This document shows, piece after piece, positions 31,609 through 42,095 of a stretch of 64,000 nt of DNA; positions within the stretch are counted from its first letter, which is position 1, and each line of letters starts with the position of its first letter. Below the pieces are notes generated by a model. The model did not search any database and was not told the DNA's origin. It saw nothing but the letters and a program-made list of their open reading frames with translations. This DNA comes from Mactromeris polynyma (lineage: Eukaryota; Mollusca; Bivalvia; Venerida; Mactridae), in the NCBI GenBank assembly GCA_032209605.1, contig JASFXZ010000002.1, positions 58,318,538 through 58,382,537 of the forward strand, given 5' to 3'. Made by a program: the position numbers and the translations under genes.

Positions 31609-32416
31609 TTTTTTTACCAAGTATATAATCACTTGCTATTAACATGTTCAAAAAGTATGAAGCAACTATGTAAACACCGAACTATAAATGTCACGTTCAA
31701 TGTCTATAACCCCTGGGCTTTGTAGCTCTCATGTTATAGGCATATACATGTACGAAATCTGATATGCAATCAACCTCATATTTTGTTGAACACACCACTG
31801 TCGGCAGTTCTCAAAACCATGGAATGTCTCAAATCCAATTACATTAAACCCATGGTAAAAGAAATCATAAATTTCGTATGCCTTATCATGGCAGTACTGT
31901 ATAGCCTGACTGGCTTCAAAATCATCAAAAATAAAAATAAAACCAACTGGAAATTCAGCCATATTTACCTAGTATATAGTTTTATCCTGAAATAATCAAA
32001 ATGTAAAAAAATATTTAGAGAAGTAATTTTTGAAAAAAAAATCAACAAACTTCAGTTCACATAAAGGCATATACATGTACAAAATCTGATATGTACTCAA
32101 AACCCGGTATTTAGTTGAGCATATCACTGTTCCCATTTAGATAAGTAAATTTGGAAAAGCTTTACAACAGCCGACAATATGTAACAAATTCCCAACTACA
32201 CTGTTACAAAAAACATTCACTCTAACAGGACTTTTTCTATAACCTAGTCAATAACAGACTATTTTTACTAGTAAATGCTCATTTTAGAATTTAGCTAACA
32301 AAATCAAATTGAAAACAAATGATAAAATTCAGATACAATGAGCAAAATGTAATGTATCATTAATACTAGACAAAGTTGTATCAAGAGTTCACACGATAGT
32401 TCTTAAGAATATGAAA
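31609..32416. other. non-coding, with a ~65-bp direct repeat
   Basis: GGCATATACATGTACGAAAT at about 31738 is repeated at about 32067, with the following 45 bp partly conserved (TTGAGCATATCACTG). No gene is seen. Confidence 0.4.
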
Positions 32417-33411
32417 CAAGAGGGCCCAAAGGGCCCTAGGTCGCTCACCTGTTATAGCTGAGCCATTGACCTAGTTCTGGACTCACAGATGACTTATTTT
32501 GACATTATCTAGATTTTATCTAGACTAACAGTCTGACCAACTTTCACTAAGATCCGGTGAAAAATTCAGCTTCTGATGCATACACAACGTTTTTTCTATG
32601 ATTTGACCTAGTGACCTAGTTTCTATCCCCTGGTAACCCAATATCAAATTTGACCTAGATGTTGTAGAGATGATCAAATTGAGCAAGTTTCAAAAAGATT
32701 ATGTTGAAACTGTGACCTTGGGTGTCTAGACAAAGTTTTTCTATGATTTAAGCTTGTGACCTAGTTTTTGACCTTGTATGACCCAAGATCGAACTTGACC
32801 TAGATTGTTTGAAGCTGATCATTGTGATCAAGTTCCATAAAGATTAGGTCAAAATTGTGACCTCTATTGTCTAGACAAGGTTTTTCTATGATTTGAGCTA
32901 CTGACCTAGTTTTTGACCCCAGATGACCCAATAACGAACTTGACCTAGATTTGGTAAAGATGATTGTTGTGACATAGTTTCAAAAAGATTAGGTCAAAAT
33001 TGTGACCTATATTGTCTAGACAAGGTTTTTCTATGATTTGACCTTGTGACCTAGTTTTTTATCGCAAAAGACCCAATATCGAACTTGACCTAGATTTTTC
33101 AGAGATAAACATTGTGACCAAGTTTTATTAAGATTAGGTCAAAATTGTGACCTCTAGTGTCTAGACAAGGTTTTCCTATTATTTGACCTTGTGACCTAGT
33201 TTTTGACCCCAGATGACCCATTAACGAACTTGGCCTAGATTTCTTAGAGATGATCATTGTGACCAAGTTTCATAAAGATGAGGCCAAAACTGTGACCTCT
33301 AGTGTCTAGACAAGCTAATTGTTGACGGACGACGGACGACGGACGGACGACGGACGACGGACATTGAGTGATCACAAAAGCTCACCTTGTCACTTTGTGA
33401 CAGGTGAGCTA
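32417..33411 (+). repeat. family-1 tandem-core repeat, complete copy
   Basis: It starts CAAGAGGGCCCAAAGGGCCC and TCGCTCACCTGTTATAGC. Five to six units with a ~145-bp period follow, each containing GTCTAGACAAGG, GACCTAGTTTTTGACC and AACTTGACCTAGATTT. The end is GACGGACGACGGACGACGGA and the hairpin AGCTCACCTTGTCACTTTGT / GACAGGTGAGCT. The next element begins five bases later. Confidence 0.85.
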
Positions 33412-33415
33412 AAAA

Positions 33416-34246
33416 CAAGAGCTGTGACTGTAAGAGACATATGCCCCCGAAGTATATATAGTAAAGAGGAGCATTTCTCTCATAGAAAGATTTTTAAGGT
33501 TTCAACTATATGACTCTATAGCAAGTGACCCCTCGGGCGGGGCTAGTTTTATATTTATATATTTTAAAGTCCCCTAAATTATAAATATTAATGAACAATA
33601 TAAACATTGATGTTTTTGGAGTAAAATAAAATTAAAAAAAAAAAAAAAAAAGTGGTTCCAGTAGGGGTTGAACCAGCGGCCTTCAGAATTGAAAGCCATG
33701 TGCTTGATAACATTATGAAAAACAGAAGTCATTGAGCTGAAACATTTTTTCTATTTTTATTAACAGTGACCTTGACCTTGATCCAAGGGGCCCCATATTC
33801 AATCCCAAGCTCGGTTTTCATATAATCTTCCTATACACCAAGTTTAAACATGCTAGCTCATTCCTAACTAAAGTTATTGAGCGGAAACACTTTTTCTATC
33901 TTTAGTAACAGTGACCTTGACCCCAGGGGCTCCAAAATCAATCCCAAGCTAGATCTTCATATAAGCTACCTATACACTGAGTTTGATCATGATAGCTTAT
34001 CCGTAACTAAAATAATTGAGCGGAAACTTTTTTCTATTTTTAGTAACAGTGACCTTGACCTTGATCCCAGGGACCCCAAAATAAATCCCAAGCTAGAGCT
34101 TCATATAAGCTTTCTATACACCAAGTTTGAATATGATACCTCATTCCTAACTAAAGTTATTGAGCGGAAACATGCCGGACACACACACTAACACACGGAC
34201 GGTGCGATCTTAATATGCCCCAGAACCTTTGGTTCGGGGGCATAAA
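33416..34246 (+). repeat. family-2 tandem-core repeat (GCCCCCGAA ends)
   Basis: It starts CAAGAGCTGTGACTGTAAGA with CATATGCCCCCGAAG. It contains a poly(A)-linked tRNA-like insertion at about 33630-33715 (complement GGTTCAACCCC). Three ~138-bp units follow, each with AACAGTGACCTTGACC. It ends in the hairpin TATGCCCCAGAACC / GGTTCGGGGGCATA. The right hairpin arm is the complement of the left start motif. Confidence 0.8.
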
Positions 34247-34254
34247 AAAATTCA

Positions 34255-34515
34255 CTTCAGGAGATGACTTCAGGACAGATACCCGCACAACAGGCTAAAA
34301 TAGTAGACAGCGGACCATTAAGTCAAGGGATGCCTACTAACTGTCCATCATAAAAAGTAAGAATACGAAAAAAAAACTCACTACTCACTTAAGGAGAGAT
34401 GACTTCAGGACAGATACCCGCACAGCAGGCTAAAACAGTAGACAGCGGACCATTAAGTCAAGGGATGCCTACTAACTGTCCATCATAAACAGTAAGAATA
34501 TGAAAAAAAAAAATT
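34255..34515. repeat. two ~135-bp tandem units
   Basis: AGATGACTTCAGGACAGATA and GACAGCGGACCATTAAGTCA occur in both 34262-34381 and 34397-34513, with very few differences. This is a recent tandem duplication. No coding frame. Confidence 0.8.
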
Positions 34516-34925
34516 CACTACACGTTATGTTAAAGTTTTGTGACAATCAGATAAGAAATGTTAAGACTTGGAGTGCAGACAAGCTTTGTGACTGACGGAC
34601 TCACGTACGACAGACATCGCAGTGTCCCAAAAGCTCACCTTGAGCACTTCCTGCTCAGGAGAGCTAATTAGCCTTGAGATTATCAAGATAAACAATTTGA
34701 CCAAGTTTCATGAAGAGACGGTCAAAAATGTGTTCTCTAGAGCAAGAACAAGCTTTTCCCATGATTTGACTGGGTGACTTAGTTTTCGACCCCAATTGAC
34801 CCAGATTCAAATTATAACTAGATATATCAAGATAAACATTCTGATCAAGTTTCATGAAGATACAGTCAAAAATATGAACTTTGGAGTGAGAACAACCTTT
34901 TCCTATGATTTCACCTAGTGACCTA
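34516..34925 (+). repeat. family-1 repeat end plus a further family-1 core, interrupted by a TIR element
   Basis: A family-1 terminus (AAAGCTCACCTTGAGCACTT / CAGGAGAGCT) lies at 34629-34668. Core units resume and run to CACCTAGTGACCTA at 34925. The core continues at 37132 with TAGTTTTTTAACCC. The sequence between is the inserted TIR element. Confidence 0.75.
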
Positions 34926-35109
34926 TACTAGGCAAAACAGCTAACCGAACACTTTTTAAACTGAAATATTTTCGTAAACTGTTAACGTATAAATTTCTTG
35001 TTTTGCATGACCTTAACAATATAGATTATGTAGCGAATGTAGTTGGTCCCTGTGACAATATATTGATAATCATTCATCCAAATCAAATTAGGTTAAAATC
35101 ACATTTCTG

Positions 35110-35300
35110 CACGTGTAGCTCGAGGACGTGTCACATTTACGATTCACATAGGTCTCCTGTACTTAAGCACATGTGTAAAAGAACCATGGATGCTTCTGGG
35201 GCATCCTCTGTATGATGCAACTTCAGCTTAAATCGTAAATATTTAATATTCTTTTGGGGGCGTCGCCCATATGGGATTGGCCCGGTGGCAATGATACATA
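35110..35300 (+). repeat. short interspersed element inside the TIR transposon
   Basis: It shares AAAAGAACCATGGATGCTTC and GGGGCATCCTCTGTATGATG with the element at 18525-18720. It ends GTCGCCCATATGGGATTGGC, CCGGTGGCAATGATA, which is related to the LINE 3' terminus. Confidence 0.5.
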
Positions 35301-35350
35301 AAAGTAATTAAATGGAAATAATATGTAAAATTTGATACTTTCTGTTTCAG

Positions 35351-35518
35351 ATTTGCCATAGTAAGAGTGGCAATATTAATCCAATGAAAATAAAGTCACT
35401 GGTAGAAGCATATGTAGAAAAGTTTACAAAACGTTCAAAAGAGTCACCACATATGGAAGAGGATTCTCCAGCTCACAAAGCTAACGGTGAACGTGGTAAA
35501 CCTAAGGCAGTACGATGA
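35351..35518 (+). CDS. exon-like terminal reading frame inside the TIR transposon (unrecognised protein)
   Basis: After a strong acceptor (TTTCTGTTTCAG) the plus strand is open for 55 codons to TGA. It starts ICHSKSGNINPMKIKSLVEA and ends HKANGERGKPKAVR. The composition is protein-like, with a short possible helix (KIKSLVEAYVEKF) and then a polar tail. I do not recognise the family and no upstream exon was found. Because it lies between the TIRs at 34926 and 37131, it may be a captured host exon or the last exon of a deleted transposon protein. Whether it is expressed is unknown. Confidence 0.45.
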   Translation: MCHSKSGNINPMKIKSLVEAYVEKFTKRSKESPHMEEDSPAHKANGERGKPKAVR

Positions 35519-36187
35519 TAAGTGTACACGTGTTAAGCATCTAGAGATGACTCTTTGTGGTGTATAATATGAATTAAACCTACAGTGAGAGGAGATTGTG
35601 TTGCACCTTTTTTATAGCACATGGATAGGTCAGATTAAACTAGAACTCCGCGAGTCGGATGTGTCGCCTGACGAACGTTTGTTACTGTCTTTATGGTCAT
35701 AGAATGCAAATGTTTTACACACATAAAAATAGTAATGTAATTGAGACCAATACTGAAATAAGAAATTGTGTTGTGGAGATGTATTGTCTGAAGCTGGAAA
35801 TGTAAAATTGATTTCTTAATCGGTGTGTAAAAATTACTGTACATCTTAATGTTGAACTATCATACCTGTAAAAATTTACAAAAACCAGTTATATATACAT
35901 GTGTTAGAGTGTATAAAGATGTTCATTATGACAAAATTTTGGTGGGAATTGCTTAAAAAAATGAAGAAGTTGCGCCCCTTTACAAGAAAAAAGTAATCCA
36001 AGGGGAATAACTCTTTAAATACACAACATAGAGTTATGGTTTTTTTTACTCTATGTCTCATTGCAAGGAACATGCATACTTAGTTTGATGTTGATTGAAC
36101 ATAAGATAACAAAGTTATGCTATGGACAAGTTGAAGCACTTAAAATGCACAAAAAGAGGCCTGGGGTGGGGGAAGAAGAGGCCTAGG

Positions 36188-36775
36188 GGGGATAAAATAG
36201 GCCAGTCCAGTTTATCCCCCACCCATGTATAGTTAATATGAAGATGAGGGATAAAATAGGCCGGCCCAGTTTATCCCCCACCCATGTATAATCAATATGG
36301 AGGTGGGGATAAAATAGGCCAGTCCAGTTTAGCCCCACCCATGTATAATCAATATGGAGGTGGGGGATAAAATAGGCCGGCCCAGTTTATCCCTCACCAA
36401 TGTATAACCAATATGGAGGTGGGGATAAAATAGGCTGGCCCAATTTATCCCCCACCCATGTATAATCAATATGAAGGTGGGGGATAAAATAGGCCGGCCC
36501 AGTTTATCCCCCACCCATGTATTATCAATATGAAGATGAGGGATAAAATAGGACAGTCCGGTTTATCCCCCACCAATGTATAGTTAATATGAAGATGAGG
36601 GATAAAATAGGCCAGTCCAGTTTATCCCCAACCCATGTATAATCAATATGAAGATGGGGGATAAAATAGGCCAGCCCAGTTTATCCCCCGCCCATGTATA
36701 TTCATTATGGAGGTGGGGAAAAAATATGCCGGGCCGGCCTATTTTATCCCCCACCTTCATATTGATTATACATTA
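36188..36775. repeat. ~58-bp minisatellite, about ten units, ending in an inverted unit
   Basis: Each unit contains GGATAAAATAGGCCGGCCCA, GTTTATCCCCCACCCATGTA and an ATCAATATGAAGGTGG-like spacer. The last piece (about 36728-36771) is in inverted orientation (GGCCTATTTTATCCCCCACC), so the array can fold back on itself. The open frame on its minus strand is repeat-derived. Confidence 0.9.
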
Positions 36776-37133
36776 CCTCCCTTTTTAAGCTTATTCACAG
36801 ATTATTTTAAACATAGTTTTACTCTTCAACATTACCGTAATACGATGGCATTTTAATTGTCCGTGTTTGTGCAATTCTAAGTCGTATATCCAATATGGCG
36901 TTTTAGTTAAATTTATTTAATTTCGTCTTCGGTAATTAAATTGTAATTAAACCATGATTGAAATAAAATAAACAATTGAATTTTTGACAAGGTCGTTCTG
37001 AAATATTGTTTTTATTTCAGTCCCAATTTAAGGAAATACCTATCGCATATAGCTTAAATACGAGGATAGTTAAAACATATACCTCGTATAAATAGAAAAC
37101 CTAAATGGTCGGTTAGCTGTTTTGTTTAGTATA

Positions 37134-38620
37134 GTTTTTTAACCCACATGACCTAGATTCAAATTTGAAAGTTTAAACTAATTTGCAAAACTTTTTACGT
37201 GCCTTAATTTCATTCCTGTAGCTTCTCAAATAAGAAAGAAGGTTGAATGGTCAATGTTAAAATTAAATTCTGCAAAATTAAGCCAATGGTCCAATCCATC
37301 TGCTATAGCTTAAAAAAAGACAGTAGAAGACTGGGTTCAAAATTTCACCATGGAATTTCAGACAAAAAGTAGATTAAACAATATTCCTGTGTTTGAGGAT
37401 TTCTGTAAGTCTTGCACTACATGATAAATGTAAATAAAAATCTGAACAAATCTCAAAATCCAAAATTGCCTACAGATGGAACTCATGATAAACAAGTGTT
37501 CAATGTTTAAAAGCCATAAGTCAAATAGTTTTTGATAAAACATAGACTTGTTCAACGACACAACTCATTTTCAAGTCAAGAAAGGGACATAATTCAGCCA
37601 AAATAGATAACAATTCAGCCAAAATAGATAACAGAGTTATGCACTCTTGTCTCTAGACAGAGATTACCATACTAAACAAGAAATGTATATAAAAATCTGA
37701 AGAAATTTCAAAATGGGCCATAATTCAGCAATAATAGTGTAGATTTATGAAAAGGCAATATTTCTTTTTAAGTCAAAAGGGGCCATAATTCAGTCAAAAG
37801 CCTTGCTGAATTTACGTCCTCTTGCCTAAAACTGGACCTAGTGATGGAAAACATGTGATAACGGTTTCAAAACTTTGCTCCAACGACGACTTTTTGAAGT
37901 TAACTATTAACAAAAAATCTAAACAACAATTTTACAAGTATACAGCATGTTAAAGCTATGTCCCTCCTTGAAGTTTTTTTTTTCAACCAAGCTTCTTTCA
38001 CTGATGCTTTCTAATTTGCTTCAGTTTTTCTTTCTATTATCAAATGACTTCTTTTAAAATACAACCTTCATTAACAGGCATATTATGAAAATCCTAGTTT
38101 GACCTAGACATTTTAAAATAGAGGTATAACACTGCAGCATGACTAAGTATAATGAACAGTGTTGCTGGATGAAAAAAACCCAGATACATATTAAATTGAG
38201 ATCAGTATCAAAGTCAGCCTTGTATTTTGGACTGCTTGGGTGCTGACAATGCACCTTTTATATACACACTTAAACAGCATTAAATGAAACAATGTTTCCT
38301 CAAAACCTTCTTTAATGATTCTAAGATGTCAGGTTTACATAATTTTAATGCCAGCCAAAGTGTACCAACTATTGGACCAACCCTCAGGCCAGAGAAATCA
38401 GTGAAGTACGCATGAACCAATTCAGTCATATGTATAAAATACTCTAACTACTCTAACTTTACACAATCCTGGTAAACATTTTCAAAAGATAAGCGTGAAA
38501 GAATTCTGTAAAGTATATTCAATATTACCCTAACATTATCAAGTGCTTCCAAAACGAAACATGCAAAGAGACACATCATTAATTACACTGATTATTAACT
38601 CCCTTCATTTAATTAAGACA
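37134..38620. repeat. end of family-1 fragment, then degenerate GGCCATAATTCAG repeat; no gene
   Basis: The first ~40 bp finish the interrupted family-1 core. From about 37560 to 37800 several copies of GGGCCATAATTCAGCAA-like motif occur, another dispersed-repeat style. The rest to 38620 is AT-rich with nothing I can support. Confidence 0.45.
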
Positions 38621-38627
38621 GAAATAA

Positions 38628-39461
38628 ACTAGAACTATCACTAAAGGTGATTAATACCCCCACATGGGTGCTTGACACTGGAAGTGATATTTTCATGAAA
38701 TGAAATCTGTGATTTCAGATCATGTAAGTATGGTGACTTAGTCCCACCAAGATATAGAACTAAATATATATTTTATTAACTTCATATGCAATCATCATAA
38801 AATAAGGGTTTCTTGAGTTATCGTCCCAAAACCATTTTTCTATTTTTAGTAACGGTGACCTTGACCCCACCCACCTCAGATTCAAACTTGACCTGTATCT
38901 TTCGATGTTACAGCAGTATACCATAAATTATTAGAATAGGTGAAGGGTTTCTCGAGTTATCGTCCGGAAACCATTTTTCTATTTTTAGTAACAGTGACCT
39001 TGACCCCACCCACCTCATATTCGAACTTGACCCGTATCTTTCGATATTACAGCAGTATACCAAACATTATAAGAATCGGTGAAGGGTTTCTTGAGTTATC
39101 GTCACGAAACCATTTTCTATTTTTTATAACGGTGACCTTGACCTTACCCACATAAGATTCAAACTTGACCTGTACCTTTCGATGTTACAGCAGTATACTA
39201 AATATTATTAGAATTGGTGAAGTGTTTCTTGAGTTATCGTCCAGAAACCATTTTTCTATAAGTAACGGTGACCTTGACCCCACCCACCTCAGATTCGAAC
39301 TTGACCTGTATCTTTCGATGTTACAGCAGTATACAAAAAATTATTAGAATCGGTAAAGGGTTTCTTGAGTTATCGTCCGGAAACCATGAATCCAACCGAC
39401 TGACCGACAAGCTCACTCCTATATACCCCCCCAAAAACTTCGTTTTGTGGGGGGTATAAAC
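38628..39461 (+). repeat. family-3 tandem-core repeat (TACCCCCC ends)
   Basis: It starts CTAGAACTATCACTAAAGGT with GATTAATACCCCCACATG. Four full units and one partial unit of ~138 bp follow, with TTTCTTGAGTTATCGTCC, GGTGACCTTGACCCCACCCA and CTTTCGATGTTACAGCAGTA. It ends in the hairpin TATACCCCCCCAAAAAC / GTTTTGTGGGGGGTATA, whose right arm complements the start motif. Confidence 0.85.
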
Positions 39462-39957
39462 ACACTTTGACTGATCTAAGTTGCAAACTATCCAACATTC
39501 ATACAGTATTTTAGTTCCAATTAGACATTAATTGATATGATAGTCAGCATTTGTTATTTCAATGATTGCTTAGGTAATTGTAACAAATTTTTGCAATCAA
39601 CAACACCGTATTTGATAACCGAGCCCAAAACTGATAAATTATTAAAAATATAAACAGAAATTTATTATTCAATATCATTTTTAGTATATTTTATATGCTG
39701 TGGTAATGCCAAATCGCACAAAGTTGGCATTAATACAATGTTGTTTGTCAAAAATGTTAATTTTGTAATAATGTGTCCTAAGTGTACGAAAATACCCTAA
39801 AAATACAGTTTTGTAAGCAGCTGTATATTCCACAAATTTTGTTGTGTACTTTTCAAACTTTGTTAGCTATTCCTGATGAGTGCTGCTTTTCCTGGTCCTC
39901 CAGGAAATAAAAACTTTATGGAGTGTATATGACAAAATAATGGGGCTAAAGGCATAA
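39462..39957. other. non-coding spacer between repeats
   Basis: About 500 bp of AT-rich sequence without open frames, paired ends or recognisable motifs. Confidence 0.5.
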
Positions 39958-40334
39958 CAAGAGGGCCCAAAGGGCTCTAGGTCGCTCACCTGTTATAGCT
40001 GAGCCATTGACCTAGTTCTGGACACACAGATGACTTATTTTAACACTATCTAGATTTTATCTAGACTAACAGTCTGACCAACTTTCACTAAGATCCAGTG
40101 AAAAATTCAGCTTCTAATGCATACACAACGTTTTTTCTATGATTTGACCTAGTGACCTAGTTTCTAATCCCTGGTGACCTAATATCAAACTTGACCTAAC
40201 TGTTGTTGAGATGATCAAATTGACCAAGTTTCATGAAGATTATGTAGAAACTGTGAATTTGAGTGTCTAGACAAAGTTTTTCTATGATTTGAGCTTGTGA
40301 CCTAGTTTTGACCATGAAAGACCCAAGATCAAAC
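39958..40334 (+). repeat. family-1 tandem-core repeat, 3'-truncated copy
   Basis: It starts CAAGAGGGCCCAAAGGGCTC and closely follows the copy at 32417 for about 370 bp, to AAGATCAAACTT. It is then replaced by an unrelated repeat, and the usual hairpin end is missing. Confidence 0.8.
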
Positions 40335-40612
40335 TTTTTTTATTATTATTATATACCAGATTTATATAGCGCCCGTTTCATGCGAAACACGTTCACAGGC
40401 GCTTTACATTTGTTGCAGCCACAAGGGCGCAGGTGCATCCTCTACCAGTGCAGATACAGCGTGATCTGACCAGAGGGACAGACTGAGAACAAGCCCCCAG
40501 AAGGGAGAGAGAGAAATTGTGATACAGACATGCCCGGCATTTCTGCCTAGCTCTTATTTCGAATAGACAGTCTGGTTCTTTAATGTGCCCGGTGTATAGC
40601 ACATGGCACGAT
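40335..40612. repeat. short interspersed repeat inserted between two tandem-core elements
   Basis: It begins with a TTATTATTATTAT run and has CAGATTTATATAGCGCCCGT and GTTCACAGGCGCTTTACA, an end block common to many dispersed repeats. It stops at GTGCCCGGTGTATAGCAC. There is no coding frame; a 69-codon minus frame across it has no motif. Confidence 0.5.
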
Positions 40613-41442
40613 TGTTCACCACTATGAGGCGGTGTGTCATGCGAAAAAATTGTTTCGATATCTCAAAGGTCAAGGTCACACTTGTAGTTCAAACGTCAAA
40701 ATTTACCACAAATGAGTTTGTCGGGACCACAACTTTGTCATCTGTTGTACGATTTTGAAATAACCTGGCACAATTGTTCACCACCATGAGGCGGTGTGTC
40801 ATGTAAAAAAGTTGTGTCAATATCTCAAAGGTCAAGGTCACATGTGGTGTTGAAACATAAAAAAATACCACAATTTAGTTTGTCCGGACTATAACTTTGT
40901 CATCTATTGTACGATTTTGAAATAACCGGGCACAATTGTTCAACACCATGAGGCCGTGTGTCATGAGAAAAAAATGTGTCTATATCTCAAAGGTCAAGGT
41001 CACACTTGGAGTTCAAAGTCTGAAATTACCACAAATGAGTTTGTCCGGCCTGTAACTTTGTCATCTATTGTGGGATTTTATAATACCTTGGCACAGTTTG
41101 TTCACCACCATAAGACGGTGTGTCATGCGAAACAATTGTGTCGATATCTCATAGGTCAAGGTCACATGTGGCGTTCAAACATAAAAAATTTCCACAATTT
41201 AGTTTGTCCGGACTAACTTTGTCATCTATTGTATTTTTTTTTAAATGACCTGGCACGATTGTTCATCACCATAAGGCGGTGTATCATGCTAAACATTTGT
41301 GCTGATAACACCAGGCCACTTGTAAAATGTAAATGCCCCAACGTCTCTAATATGAAACACTACTGTATAGTCATGGTGATGATGCCATGAGAAAAAAGCC
41401 GGTAGGGGACTGTGGCCGTCCTACGGCTATCGCCTTGTTTTG
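40613..41442 (+). repeat. family-4 tandem-core repeat (GTAGGGGACTG end)
   Basis: Four to five units of ~155 bp contain TGTTCACCACCATGAGGCGG, TGTGTCATG, AAAGGTCAAGGTCACA and AGTTTGTCCGGACTATAAC. The end is GCCGGTAGGGGACTGTGGCC followed by GTCCTACGGCTATCGCCTTG, which can form a GTAGG / CCTAC stem. The left end is not separable from the preceding insertion. Confidence 0.75.
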
Positions 41443-41886
41443 AATGCTTTTTCTTATAAAGTTATAATATTACTACATATGTATTTGAGGATCTTGCAGG
41501 CAGTTAAAGTTGAGTGTTGTTTGCTAATCAGTAATCATCATCTTTAGAGTACAATAAGATGATTGGAAACTTTATAATTTAAATAAGGCAGCTAACTGCT
41601 GTGATTTTGCTATGATAATGAATAAATGCTGTAAAGGGTCAAATAATTAGGTGCCTCATGCATTTGTATTGCTCTTTAGAAATGCTTTAGAACTAGTTTA
41701 AAGTATTAAATGATATGCTGTTTCATGTGAATGTTTGTTTTTCTATGTCCATTGATATGTAATTAGGAGAAAGCTTGGCACGCCAAGAATCTGATGACAT
41801 TTCGATTATTAATCGATTATAAGTATTCGATTCAATTCGATTATCACTAGTATTGATCCATGTTGTCATCTCTATTTTTTCAACAG

Positions 41887-42095
41887 TGAAAATAAAGAAG
41901 CAACATCATAAAGCATGGCATCATCTGGAGAAGTCTGCATTGTTTGATTCATTTTCCTCATACCTAGTACCCAACTGCCGACGTCTACCTGGGAAACAAG
42001 AAATATCAAGAGCTCAGGACAAGTGCAAAGCACTTCGTAACAGAACATGGCTGAACATTAAATATCAATTAAAAAATATGCAGTGTAAACTGTGA
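41887..42095 (+). CDS. orphan terminal exon of an unrecognised gene
   Basis: After the acceptor TTTTTTCAACAG the plus strand is open for 68 codons to TGA. The frame starts in phase 2 (VKIKKQHHKAWHHLEKSALF) and ends TWLNIKYQLKNMQCKL. Charged and aromatic composition and the clean acceptor make a real last exon likely. Upstream exons were not found within the repeats to the left, so the gene either has a long repeat-filled intron or this is a stranded fragment. The 600 bp after the stop are AT-rich and would suit a 3' UTR. I cannot name the family. Confidence 0.5.

Larger units (their letters stand above)
34926..37131. mobile_element. 2,206-bp non-autonomous TIR transposon with TA target duplication
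   Basis: The termini are inverted: TACTAGGCAAAACAGCTAAC at the left and the complement of TACTAAACAAAACAGCTAAC at the right, extending to about 22 bp. TA flanks both ends (34924-34925 and 37132-37133). Removing the element plus one TA restores GTGACCTAGTTTTTTAACCC, the regular family-1 core. TA duplication and size suggest a Tc1/mariner-type or similar element. No transposase is visible inside. It contains a short interspersed repeat, one exon-like reading frame and a 58-bp minisatellite. Confidence 0.8.

Noticed and set aside
33655..33715. tRNA-like block on the minus strand
   Set aside because: It follows a poly(A)/poly(T) run within a family-2 repeat; a SINE remnant is more likely than a gene.
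36329..36514. 61-codon minus-strand frame
   Set aside because: It is a translation of the 58-bp minisatellite.
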